Positions 41,124 through 49,789 of a stretch of 64,000 nt of DNA are shown in pieces. Position 1 is the stretch's first letter, and each line of letters begins with the position of its first letter. The DNA is from Streptomyces populi (lineage in GTDB: Bacteria > Actinomycetota > Actinomycetes > Streptomycetales > Streptomycetaceae). The stretch is from positions 34,438-98,437 of the forward strand of contig NZ_KZ626862.1 in assembly GCF_002911015.1 (NCBI RefSeq), in the 5' to 3' direction. The notes beneath the pieces are model-generated. The model worked only from the letters and a program-made list of their open reading frames with translations, was not told the origin of the DNA and ran no database searches. The position numbers and the translations under genes were made by a program.

Positions 41124-42914
41124 TTGCCCCCTTCCTCCTCCAACAGCAACACCGACGGATACGACCTGGTCCTGCGCCTCCTCCTCGGCGTGCTCGCCGT
41201 CGTCGTCCCCCTGTCCCACCTCGCCTGGCTGTCCGGCAACGTCACCGCCTACCTCACCGGATCCGGCTGGGCCCCCTACCAGCCGACTACCGCCCTGCTC
41301 CACCCTGAGCAGGTCTGGCCCGACGCAGGAGAAACATCCCTGCTGATCGGTGCACGCATCGTTCCCGTTCTCTTCCTCCTTGCCCTCGGGACGGCCGCGG
41401 GCATTCTGTGGGCCCGGCACAAGAACCGCAGCGGCGGCCGCAAGAAGATCACCGGCATGGCCAAGGCCCAGGACATCGAACCGCTGATGGCCAAGGCGAT
41501 CACCGACAAGGCCCGCTCCCTGCGCCCGAGCCTGAAGGACGCCAAGCGCATCGAGGCCCGCGACACCGGCGTCCTGCTCGGCAATCTGCAGGGCACCAAG
41601 CACGAGGTGCGCATGGGCTACGAGGACGTGGCCGTCGCCATCATGGCGCCCCGCTCGGGCAAGACCACCTCGCTCGCCATCCCTTCCATCCTCTCCGCAC
41701 CGGGCCCGGTCCTGCTGACCTCGAACAAAGCCGCCAGCGACGCCTTCACCACCACCTACGACGCCCGCGCCCGCGTCGGACAGGTGTGGTCGATGGACCC
41801 GCAGCAGATCGCGCACGCCGCACGCGAGATGTGGTGGAACCCCTTGGCGGACGCCAAAACCCTGGACGGCGCCGGGCGGTTGGCTGGCCACTTCCTCGCC
41901 GCGAGCGTGGATGCCTCTCAGCAGGGCGACTTCTGGTCCAAGGCCGGATCCAACATCCTCGCCCAACTCTTCCTCGCCGCGGCCCTCGATGACCGGCCGA
42001 TCACCGACGTCATGCAGTGGCTGGCCTTCCCCACAGACCGCACCCCTCTCGACATCCTCCGCGATCACCAATTCGCCGCCGTCGCCGCCCAGCTCAAGGG
42101 CACCGTGGAGGGACCGCCGGAAACCCGGGACGGCATCTACGAGACCGCCCGCCAGTACGCCGCCGCGCTGCTGAACAGCGAGATCGCTGCCTGGGTCACC
42201 CCGCAGAAGGACACCGCCGAGTTCAAGCCGTCCGGGTTCGTGACCTCCACCGACACGCTGTTCCTGCTCAGCAAGGACGGCGGTGGCGGAGCCTCGGCGC
42301 TGATCGCCGCGTGCGCGGACTCGGTGATGCGTGCCGCGACCGCGCAGGCCGAACGCGCAGGCGGACGCCTCGACCCGCCCATGCTCGCGATCCTCGACGA
42401 GGCCGCCAACGTCTGCAAGATCTCGGATCTGCCGGACCTGTACTCGCACCTCGGGTCTCGCGGCATCATCCCGATCACCATCCTGCAGTCCTATCGCCAG
42501 GGCCAGAAGGTGTGGTCGGACGCCGGAATGGACGCCATGTGGTCCGCCTCGACCGTCAAGGTCATCGGCTCCGGGATCGACGACCCGGACTTCGCGGACA
42601 AGCTCAGCCGTCTGATCGGCGACCACGACGTCGAGACGACCTCCGTCTCGCACTCGGAGTCCGGCAAGTCGACCTCGGTCAGCATGCGACAGGAACGGAT
42701 CCTGCCCGCCGACGCCATCCGCGCGCTCCCCAAGGGCACTGCGCTCTGCTTCGCCACCGGCATGCGAGCCGCCATGCTCGACCTGCGCCCGTGGTACCTG
42801 GAGCCCGGCGCCGACGAACTCTCCGCCGCCTCCGCTCTCGCGTCGAAGGCCATCACCGCCCGGGCCATCGCCAAGCACGCACTCCAGCACCACGACCCCG
42901 ACACCACCGCCTAG
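41124..42914 (+). CDS. TraG/VirD4-type coupling ATPase
   Basis: 596 residues from TTG 41124. Two N-terminal membrane helices (LVLRLLLGVLAVVVPLSHLA and IGARIVPVLFLLALGTAAGI). Walker A APRSGKTT at 175-182, Walker B MLAILDEAANV at 420-430, and later ITILQSYRQGQKVW, typical of the VirD4/TraG/TraM family. It should sit at the inner membrane, receive the substrate DNA or protein and feed it into the channel. It is 13 kb from the VirB4 gene in the same block. No relaxase partner is seen. Confidence 0.9.
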   Translation: MPPSSSNSNTDGYDLVLRLLLGVLAVVVPLSHLAWLSGNVTAYLTGSGWAPYQPTTALLHPEQVWPDAGETSLLIGARIVPVLFLLALGTAAGILWARHKNRSGGRKKITGMAKAQDIEPLMAKAITDKARSLRPSLKDAKRIEARDTGVLLGNLQGTKHEVRMGYEDVAVAIMAPRSGKTTSLAIPSILSAPGPVLLTSNKAASDAFTTTYDARARVGQVWSMDPQQIAHAAREMWWNPLADAKTLDGAGRLAGHFLAASVDASQQGDFWSKAGSNILAQLFLAAALDDRPITDVMQWLAFPTDRTPLDILRDHQFAAVAAQLKGTVEGPPETRDGIYETARQYAAALLNSEIAAWVTPQKDTAEFKPSGFVTSTDTLFLLSKDGGGGASALIAACADSVMRAATAQAERAGGRLDPPMLAILDEAANVCKISDLPDLYSHLGSRGIIPITILQSYRQGQKVWSDAGMDAMWSASTVKVIGSGIDDPDFADKLSRLIGDHDVETTSVSHSESGKSTSVSMRQERILPADAIRALPKGTALCFATGMRAAMLDLRPWYLEPGADELSAASALASKAITARAIAKHALQHHDPDTTA

Positions 42915-43008
42915 CTCTCCCCTCACCTTCGCCATCGCCCCCCGGCAGCACGCTCATCACGCCGCACGAGGGCGTACCCGTTGACCCTCATCGCATCGGA
43001 GCCCCGTC

Positions 43009-43842
43009 ATCGCCCTGCGTCAGATCAACCTGCTCGTTCAGGTCGACCATCTCCGTCGGCTCGGCACCGATTTCGGTGCCCTTCAGACCGCTGTCGCCGC
43101 ACTCGATGCCCGTCCGGGCAGCGAACTGCTGCAGCAGCTCGGTCCGAAGATCCTCTCCATCCACGAGCTGGTCGGCCGCACGCTGGTCCGGCTGTCCGTT
43201 CTCGACGGCAGTCAGTACACGGCCATACCCGGCAGCCGCGCCTCCCTGGAAACGCTCAGCGAGGTCGTCGCCTCCGCCTCCGTCGCCGCTTCACAGCTGG
43301 CTCGGGCCGTGGCCGACAACCCCCTCGAAGCCGCCGCCTTCGGCGACGGGCCGACGCTCGATGACGCGGCCATGCGCCAGGCCCGTCACGCCGAAGCCGC
43401 GCCCCTCCTGGCCGACAGCCTGACCACCGCAGCCCACCACCTCGAACTCTGCACGACCTGCTGCCACTACACCGCCTCCGGCATCGTCCGTGACTTGAAG
43501 GATCACCCAGAACACCGCCCGCCGCTGCCGCAATTGACCGACGCTCAGTACGCGGCCCTCGGCAAGATCGCCCAGGGCGGCGCCCGCTCCTACACGCGTC
43601 GTGGGGGAGCCGACAGCGTCCGGGCCGGAGACGGCAAGGCCATCCACGCCAAGCCCTTCGGCGTGCTGGAGAAGTACCTCCTGATCCGCATCGACAACGG
43701 CACCTCTGCTTTCGCAGGCAAGGACATCCGGATCACGGCTGCCGGGAAGCTGGTGCTGGACCTCCAAAAGCCTGCCCGTTCCCAGGCCACGCCGCCGGGC
43801 AAGGTGCCCGCGCCCGGCAATACGGGCGGCAGGCGCCGGTGA
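43009..43842 (+). CDS. Conserved hypothetical protein, probable ATC or CTG start
   Basis: About 277 residues. The frame is coding well before the first usual start codon at 43309: INLLVQVDHLRRLGTDFGAL, LQQLGPKILSIHELVGRTLV and SRASLETLSEVVASAS all precede it. The only candidates after the in-frame stop at 42982 are ATC 43009 (GGAG seven bases upstream) and CTG 43015. The N-terminal half is helical. The second half has ELCTTCCHYTASG and a winged-helix-like end (YAALGKIAQGGARSYTRRGG). Function unknown. Confidence 0.65.
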   Translation: MALRQINLLVQVDHLRRLGTDFGALQTAVAALDARPGSELLQQLGPKILSIHELVGRTLVRLSVLDGSQYTAIPGSRASLETLSEVVASASVAASQLARAVADNPLEAAAFGDGPTLDDAAMRQARHAEAAPLLADSLTTAAHHLELCTTCCHYTASGIVRDLKDHPEHRPPLPQLTDAQYAALGKIAQGGARSYTRRGGADSVRAGDGKAIHAKPFGVLEKYLLIRIDNGTSAFAGKDIRITAAGKLVLDLQKPARSQATPPGKVPAPGNTGGRRR

Positions 43843-43939
43843 ACGGCGTCGACCCGGGCGACCCGTTTCAGCACCCGGCGTCCAACCGGAGCGCCGTCAT
43901 CCATGCAAGCACCCCAATTCCACCGGTAGGAGGGCGTCT

Positions 43940-44776
43940 TTGACCTCCTGCGACAGCACCTCCACGAAAGACGCCCCCCAGGCCACGAGTCTTCCGCTCC
44001 GTACTCTCTTCGCCCAACCCGGTTGCAGGCTTGGCGTGTTCGTCCCGGCTGGTCTGAACGCGGCAGCCGCGGAACGTCGTCATCTCGATGGCCTGGCGCA
44101 GGCGGGGGCAGCCCTCTTCGAGGTCGGCCTCGCACACCACACGCCGTTCCTCGACGGACCTGTCATCCAGAACGCGTACCACCGCATCCTGCAGGGCGGG
44201 AGGGTGCTAGATCGCACCGTCAGCGCGGTCGAGCACGCCGCCGGCCTGCGGCCGACCGTCGTCATGACGTACTGGGAGCCGGTGAGCCGTCACAGCCCCG
44301 AGCGTTTGGCTCACCTGTTGGCCGACGCCGGCGCCGCCGGGGTGATGGTCGTCGACCTGCCCGACGGCCAAGCCGCCCGCTGGCACGACACCGCACGAAA
44401 TGCGGGCCTTCACACCCCACACCTCATCCCGCGCACCATCCCCGACGCCAGCCTCCCGAACGCCGTCACCGGCGCGTCCGGATGGCTCTACGCACCCGCC
44501 AGCACGGCCACCACCGGCTATCAGGGCCCGCTCGACATCCAGCCTCTTGCCGCCTTGATTCAGCGTCTTCGGGCAGCGAGCCCGCTCCCCGTGGTTTCGG
44601 GAGTGGGGATCTCTACCCCGGCCCTCGCCGCACGCGTTGCACCGCTCGTGGACGCCGTCGTCATCGGCACCCCCATCGTCCGGGCTCTGGCCAGCGACCC
44701 CGGTCGAGCTCCCGCCCTGGCCGCCTCGTTCGCCCAGGCCCTGCGCGCGGCCCCCCTCACGAAGACCAGCGCCTGA
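43940..44776 (+). CDS. Tryptophan synthase alpha-chain-like protein
   Basis: 278 residues from TTG 43940 with GGAGG six bases upstream. It follows TrpA: LGVFVPAGLN, then catalytic Glu61 in LFEVGLAHHTPF and Asp72 in LDGPVIQNAY (Glu49 and Asp60 of the classic enzyme), VMTYWEPV, VVDLPDGQAA, LIPRTIPDASL, SGVGISTPAL and VVIGTPIV. TrpA splits indole-3-glycerol phosphate to indole. No trpB is adjacent. The loop GIPFSDP is changed to GLAHHTP and the phosphate-site GSAIV to GTPIV, so the substrate may differ. A stand-alone island copy is unusual. Confidence 0.8.
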   Translation: MTSCDSTSTKDAPQATSLPLRTLFAQPGCRLGVFVPAGLNAAAAERRHLDGLAQAGAALFEVGLAHHTPFLDGPVIQNAYHRILQGGRVLDRTVSAVEHAAGLRPTVVMTYWEPVSRHSPERLAHLLADAGAAGVMVVDLPDGQAARWHDTARNAGLHTPHLIPRTIPDASLPNAVTGASGWLYAPASTATTGYQGPLDIQPLAALIQRLRAASPLPVVSGVGISTPALAARVAPLVDAVVIGTPIVRALASDPGRAPALAASFAQALRAAPLTKTSA

Positions 44777-45007
44777 GTTCCCCACGTCGGCCGAAATCCT
44801 CTCCCGCCTGGCCATCGACGCGACTCGTACCGCACCGGGCCAGGTCATCCTCATTGCCGCAGATTGTCGAGTCGCCCGCCGACCTCCTCGACCGCATCCC
44901 CGTCCTCGGCCACGCACTGCATCGCGTCCGCCTGGTGCCGCCCGGGCCCGCGCATATCAGCCGCATGGAGGGCGCGCCCTCTTTTTCCCTCACCCGCAGG
45001 ACAGACC
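44777..45007. other. Gap with short coding-like fragments
   Basis: 231 bases. One frame shows SAEILSRLAIDATRTAPGQV then ILIAAD (44790-44865). Another continues IVESPADLLDRIPVLGHALH then RVRLVPPGPA (44864-44950). They would form one small protein only through a +1 shift. No clean start and stop. Possibly a decayed small gene. Confidence 0.3.
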
Positions 45008-45931
45008 ATTTCAGAACAGCCTCGATTCCGTATCCTTTCTCTAGGTGCGGGAGTTCAGTCCAGCACACTCCTCTCCCTGTCGGCCGAAGGAACTCTCCCG
45101 AAGGTTGACTACGCCATTTTCGCCGATACCGGGTGGGAGCCCGAAGCCGTTTACTCCCACCTGGATCGACTGGAAAGCGAGATAGCCAAGCCCGTCGGCA
45201 TACCGGTGCTCCGTGTCTCATCCGGAAATATTCGCAGCGACGCCCTTAATCCGGATCACCGGTTCGCCTCCATGCCTCTCCACATCCTGAACACGGACGG
45301 CCGCCCCGGGATGACCCGCAGGCAGTGCACCGGCGAATACAAGATCAAACCGATCAAGCAGAAGGTCCGCCAGATCCTCGGACACCCCTATCCTTCACAC
45401 GTCCCCAAGGGCGTATTCGTCGAGCAGTGGGTCGGCATCTCCACCGATGAATTCCATCGGGCCAAGGACGCCGACGTCAAATACATGCGCAACCGGCACC
45501 CCTTGCTGGATCTGGACTGGAGCCGGGCAGACTGCATCCGCTACCTGGCCTCGCGCGGGCTGGCCGATACTCCGAAATCAAGTTGTCTGGGGTGCCCGTT
45601 CCACGGAAATGCGCAGTGGAGGCATATCAGAGACACGTCGCCGTCCGAGTGGGCGGATGTGGTCGAATTCGATGCGGCAATCCGGCAGGGCAACGCCCGC
45701 GCCAACGCATCGGGGAAAAGGCTGCTCGGCGAGGCGTTCTTGCACCGCTCCCGGGTCCCCTTGGGCGAGGCTCCGATCGATCATGTGACCGCCGCTGAAC
45801 GGGCCGAGCTCCAGATCGGGACGGGGGCTGCGGAGGTCCTGGAAAACGGGGTCGTGGACGGCTGCTCACCCTGGGCGTGCCGGGGGGACGCGGACGCGCC
45901 GGCACAGGACGATTTCGGGCTGGCCACTTGA
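45008..45931 (+). CDS. PAPS-reductase-like (adenine nucleotide alpha hydrolase) enzyme
   Basis: 307 residues if started at ATT 45008, six bases after AGGA. In-frame TTG 44864 is the first usual codon upstream but that stretch looks non-coding. The PP-loop is LSLGAGVQSSTLL. Later come FADTGWEPEAVYSHL, GMTRRQCTGEYKIKPIKQK and KSSCLGCPFHGNAQW. Its cysteines could hold an Fe-S or zinc site. Such proteins are common on actinobacterial phages and islands, where they may activate sulfur or modify tRNA or DNA. Base composition is visibly less GC-rich than its neighbours, suggesting a different origin. The stop shares TTGA with the next start. Confidence 0.8.
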   Translation: MSEQPRFRILSLGAGVQSSTLLSLSAEGTLPKVDYAIFADTGWEPEAVYSHLDRLESEIAKPVGIPVLRVSSGNIRSDALNPDHRFASMPLHILNTDGRPGMTRRQCTGEYKIKPIKQKVRQILGHPYPSHVPKGVFVEQWVGISTDEFHRAKDADVKYMRNRHPLLDLDWSRADCIRYLASRGLADTPKSSCLGCPFHGNAQWRHIRDTSPSEWADVVEFDAAIRQGNARANASGKRLLGEAFLHRSRVPLGEAPIDHVTAAERAELQIGTGAAEVLENGVVDGCSPWACRGDADAPAQDDFGLAT

Positions 45932-47202
45932 TCCTTGATCTCTTCGCGGGTCCGGGTGGCTGGAGCAAGGCCCTGGACGTGCTCGGTGAGCGGGATGTCG
46001 GCCTGGAGTGGGATGAGTGGGCCTGTAGAACCCGTGCCGCTGCCGGGCAGTTGACGGTGCGGACCGATGTCGCCGTGTATCCGACGTGGCCCTGGGTCGG
46101 CCGGACCCGCGGGCTGATCGCGTCTCCTCCGTGTCAGGCATGGTCGAAGGCCGGCAAGCGTCTCGGGCTGGTGGACCAGCCGCTCGTACACCAGGCGGTC
46201 GCGGACCTCGCCGCCGGACGCGACACCCGCGAACGCCTGCTCGCCTCCTGCCGCGACCAACGCAGCCTGCTCGCGGCGGAGCCGATGCGCTACCTGTACG
46301 CCCTGAACGCGGTCGGCGAGCCCGAGTGGGTCGCCATGGAGGAAGTGCCGGACGTGCTGCCCTTGTGGCGGCAGTACGCGGCCGTGCTGCGCCGTTGGGG
46401 GTTCTCCGTGTGGGTCGGGATCCTCAACGCTGCGGACTACGGCGTCCCCCAGACCCGGAGGCGGGCGATCCTCCTCGCCTCCCGCGTCCGGACCGCTGCT
46501 CCACCCGTGCCTACTCATTCCCAAGTCGCCGAGCCCGACTCGTTGTTCGGGCCGGGCCGCGACCGGTGGGTGAGCATGGCCGAGGCCCTCGGCTGGGGTG
46601 CCACCGACCGGCCCGTTCCCACCATCTGCGCCGGCGGCGGACCGGGCGGCGGGCCCGAGCCCTTCCCCTCCGGCTCACGCCAGGCCCTCGCCACCGCCCG
46701 GGAGCAGGGCCTGTGGCACCCCCAAGCGGCTTCCGCGGACGTCGTGCTCGAACCACAGACCCGTGGAGCGGGCTGGACAGCCCGGCACGGCAGCCGATCG
46801 GCCACTCCCGCGGGCAGTCCGGCGCCCACCTTCACCAGCAAGGCCACCCACTGGAAGTGGGCCTTGCGCAGCAACAACCAGGCCAACGCCACCGTGCGGC
46901 GGCTGGACGAGCCTGCGGGGACGCTGTTCTTCGGGCATCGCGCGAATGAGTGCACCTGGGTCGCGGAGCCCGTCGGCGCCCCGCCCACGGACGAGCGCCA
47001 GCCGCCACCGGAGCCGATCCGGATCACCGCCAGAGAGGCCGGCGTTCTGCAGACCTTCCCCGCCGACCATCCCTGGCAGGGCAACAAGGGCCAGCAGTTC
47101 TCCCAGATCGGCAACGCCGTGCCGCCCTTGTTCGCGGCTCACCTTCTCGCCCCGCACCTGCGTACTGCCCTCAACCCCGGCGACTTCGCCCTGACCGCCT
47201 GA
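45928..47202 (+). CDS. C5-cytosine DNA methyltransferase
   Basis: 424 residues from TTG 45928, overlapping the previous stop. Motif I LDLFAGPGGWSKAL (residues 3-16), motif IV with catalytic Cys in ASPPCQAWSKAG (about 66-77), motif VI as EEV in AMEEVPDVL instead of ENV, motif VIII QTRRRAILLA (about 175), a variable region of about 190 residues for target recognition, and motif X QIGNAVPPLFAA (about 393). No nuclease is adjacent. Coupled to the PAPS-reductase-like enzyme. It may protect the island from restriction. Confidence 0.9.
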   Translation: MILDLFAGPGGWSKALDVLGERDVGLEWDEWACRTRAAAGQLTVRTDVAVYPTWPWVGRTRGLIASPPCQAWSKAGKRLGLVDQPLVHQAVADLAAGRDTRERLLASCRDQRSLLAAEPMRYLYALNAVGEPEWVAMEEVPDVLPLWRQYAAVLRRWGFSVWVGILNAADYGVPQTRRRAILLASRVRTAAPPVPTHSQVAEPDSLFGPGRDRWVSMAEALGWGATDRPVPTICAGGGPGGGPEPFPSGSRQALATAREQGLWHPQAASADVVLEPQTRGAGWTARHGSRSATPAGSPAPTFTSKATHWKWALRSNNQANATVRRLDEPAGTLFFGHRANECTWVAEPVGAPPTDERQPPPEPIRITAREAGVLQTFPADHPWQGNKGQQFSQIGNAVPPLFAAHLLAPHLRTALNPGDFALTA

Positions 47203-48350
47203 TGCCCCGCACCCCCGAAACCGGTGAGGACGACCTCGCCGGCATTCCGCCTCCTGACCCGGTGTTCCACGTCGAGCAGGCACTCCTTGGAGCTTTCCTC
47301 CTCGAACCGCACCGCCTCGGCGATGTCACCGGGATCACCGGTGCCTCGTTCGGCCACTACGCGCACACGGCCCTGTTCGCCGCTATCCGCTCTCTGCCCG
47401 TCCCGGACCCGGCCGAGCACGCGAAGAACACTCAATGGCTCGACGCCGTGCTCACCACAGCCCGCCAACAGGCTCGCGGACTGACGCCCTCCTACCTGCA
47501 CGACCTCATCCAGCTCTGCCCCCAGCCACGGCACGCGCCCGCATACGCGCGGATAGTCGAGGCCGAGCACTCCCGGCGCCTCCTGCGCGCCGCTGCCCAG
47601 CACCTCACGCAGACCACTCGGGACACCTCGCTCCCGCACCCCGTGCCCACCGCGTTCGCCGAGGCGGACGCCCTCGCCGCCGTCGTGGACGATGTCGCCA
47701 CCCGCTTCCCACCGCGCTCCAGCTCACTGCCACGCACCGTCACGCCGCCGGCCGCCATACACGGCGGCGAAGAAGCAGCCGGCGAGGAACGTCTGCTCCT
47801 CGCCGCGGCAACCGCGCGCCCCGCTGACGTCGGGAGGATGCGGTGGCTTACAGCCGACGACTTCACCCGCCCGTTCCACGCCGGGCTGTGGAGGTGCCTG
47901 AACACCCTGATCCGCCGCGGCACGCCCGTCGACCCCGTAACCGTCCTGTGGGAAGCCCAGCATCGCGGCCTCCTGGGCACAGAGGTCGAACCGGAGCACC
48001 TGCTCGGCCTGCTCACCGAACCGGCCGGCTCCCCGGAACACTGGGGCGAACTCGTCCTCCAGCGCTCCGTCCTCACCACCGCCCACCACATCGGCCAGCG
48101 CATCGAGGCATTCATCGACGACCCGGCCACCACGCCCTGTCAACTCGTCGTCGGCAGCCGCCGAGCACTCGCCGACCTGTCGGCCATCCGGACCCGGTGG
48201 CAGCAGGCCACCTCCTCCTCACCCGCGCCGGCCAACCGGCCCACGCGCCCCACGGCCGCCAGGACGACGAGCGCTCCCCGAGCCGGCCCGCCGCGAACCG
48301 CGGCGCCGGTCGCACACACCTCCCGCTGCCCCCCGCCCGCGGTTCGCTAG
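47202..48350 (+). CDS. DnaB N-terminal-domain protein without helicase core
   Basis: 382 residues from ATG 47202, overlapping the methyltransferase stop by one base. Two copies of the DnaB N-terminal helical domain: VEQALLGAFLLEPHRLGDVT (about 25-130) and EERLLLAAATARPADVGRMR followed by GLWRCLNTLIRRGTPVDPVT (about 205-320). No Walker motifs follow. The end is Pro/Ala-rich. It may act as a primase or helicase partner or competitor during element replication. Proteins of this kind are frequent in Streptomyces islands. Confidence 0.75.
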   Translation: MPRTPETGEDDLAGIPPPDPVFHVEQALLGAFLLEPHRLGDVTGITGASFGHYAHTALFAAIRSLPVPDPAEHAKNTQWLDAVLTTARQQARGLTPSYLHDLIQLCPQPRHAPAYARIVEAEHSRRLLRAAAQHLTQTTRDTSLPHPVPTAFAEADALAAVVDDVATRFPPRSSSLPRTVTPPAAIHGGEEAAGEERLLLAAATARPADVGRMRWLTADDFTRPFHAGLWRCLNTLIRRGTPVDPVTVLWEAQHRGLLGTEVEPEHLLGLLTEPAGSPEHWGELVLQRSVLTTAHHIGQRIEAFIDDPATTPCQLVVGSRRALADLSAIRTRWQQATSSSPAPANRPTRPTAARTTSAPRAGPPRTAAPVAHTSRCPPPAVR

Positions 48351-48390
48351 GCCCTGCGTCCCGGCAAACGGAAGAAGAGACCCCCCCTTC

Positions 48391-49761
48391 GTGACGAACC
48401 CCTTCATCGACGCGCACGTCCGCTTTGGCCTCCACCCCGCCCACTCCAGTGCCGTGACCGCCCGGGTGACCGGCCCCCAGGCCCTCGTCGCGCACGTGGC
48501 TCTGGAGTCCGACGGCTGGACCCCGGTAACCGGGAACACGCTGGTTCTGGCCCGCATCGACAGCGCGGAGCCCTACTGGGCGCAGAAGGCCGTCGATGCC
48601 CTCAAGGCCATGCGCATCACCACAGAGGTCACCCCTGGGCTGCGCGAGGCCATCGACAAAGAACAGTTCTGGGCTGATCACCCGATGTCCTGGCTCACCC
48701 GCAGTGAGATCCGTGACCTCTGCAACGCGGCTCAGAAGATCCATGACGACATCCGCCACGGCCGCCTCCTGATCCACGCCCACGCGCAGGACGGCCATAC
48801 CACCGTCGCGGTCGGCACCTACCTCAGCGGCGGCAAGAGCGTCTGTCTCCGTGGCGAGAACCACCTGCGCCAGGTCGACAACACCTTCGACTCCCCCGTC
48901 CAGGCCCTGGTCGCCTTCGAGAAAGTCCACGGCACCACCATGCGTCCCGGACCGGCACCGATGACCGATGTCGAGCGCGCCGCCGCCATGGCGCGAGCCT
49001 CGCTCGACACACCTGCGGCCGAACCCACGTCACCGCGCCCGGAACCTGAGACGGTCCCCGCCTACGCGGCCGACCCCGGCGACCACGACGCCCTGCTGGA
49101 CGCGTTCCTCGACGCCCACGCCGACTGGGAGAAATGGCGGACCTGGTCCAACGAGACCACCCACGCGATCACGAGGACCAGACCCTGCGCATCGCAGCGT
49201 ATCCACGGGCCCCTCGTCAACGAAACCGTCTGGACCGTGGCGGCATACGAGTCTCCCGTCTCCGAGCGGATGTGGGTCCTCACCGCAACCGGCACCACCC
49301 CCGCACCCGTCCTGGAGCAACTGCTGGCCCACCTCGGCGACGGCAACAGCTGGGACACCGCCCTCGGCTCCCCCATCGAGGGGAAGACCGTCGCCACCGC
49401 CACACAGCCGCTCACCGAAGCCGGATGGCACCACACAGTGGACGGACGCTGGATCCGCTGGACCTCCCCGGCCGCCGACGCGGGCATGCAGTTCGACGCC
49501 TTCGCCGCCCAGCACCCGAACCAGAACCTCGCCACCTGGACCATCTGGGCCGGCCCCAGCCAGGACCACCCCACCTGGTCCTTCACCGCGTCCCCCTACA
49601 CCCCCAGCGCGCTCCTGGCCGACCTGACCGACACCCTCGCCAACGCAACAGGCACCCGCCAACACCCCGCCGGCAGAAGACCGCACCAGCCGCCGCACAC
49701 CGACACGGCTCCCGCAACCACCCCAGCACCGCCTCAGAACCCGTCGGCCCCACGTCGCTGA
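48391..49761 (+). CDS. Large DUF317-containing protein
   Basis: 456 residues from GTG 48391. The N-terminal 190 residues are of unknown kind (VRFGLHPAHSSAVTARVTGP, LTRSEIRDLCNAAQKIHDDI, RGENHLRQVDNTFDSPVQAL). Residues about 225-435 contain two DUF317-like units (LDAHADWEKWRTWSNETTHA, SERMWVLTATGTTPAPVLEQ; AGWHHTVDGRWIRWTSPAAD, HPTWSFTASPYTPSALLADL). The tail is basic and low-complexity. Last gene of the island, ending 28 bases before the outermost repeat of CRISPR array 1. Confidence 0.7.
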   Translation: MTNPFIDAHVRFGLHPAHSSAVTARVTGPQALVAHVALESDGWTPVTGNTLVLARIDSAEPYWAQKAVDALKAMRITTEVTPGLREAIDKEQFWADHPMSWLTRSEIRDLCNAAQKIHDDIRHGRLLIHAHAQDGHTTVAVGTYLSGGKSVCLRGENHLRQVDNTFDSPVQALVAFEKVHGTTMRPGPAPMTDVERAAAMARASLDTPAAEPTSPRPEPETVPAYAADPGDHDALLDAFLDAHADWEKWRTWSNETTHAITRTRPCASQRIHGPLVNETVWTVAAYESPVSERMWVLTATGTTPAPVLEQLLAHLGDGNSWDTALGSPIEGKTVATATQPLTEAGWHHTVDGRWIRWTSPAADAGMQFDAFAAQHPNQNLATWTIWAGPSQDHPTWSFTASPYTPSALLADLTDTLANATGTRQHPAGRRPHQPPHTDTAPATTPAPPQNPSAPRR

Positions 49762-49789
49762 TCCAATACCCCGCTTGCAAAACGCACGT

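Noticed and set aside
42982..43364. Plus-strand ORFs starting at TTG 42981 or ATG 42017 over the gene at 43009
   Set aside because: Ser/Pro/Arg-rich shadows. The frame from 43009 has normal helical protein sequence.
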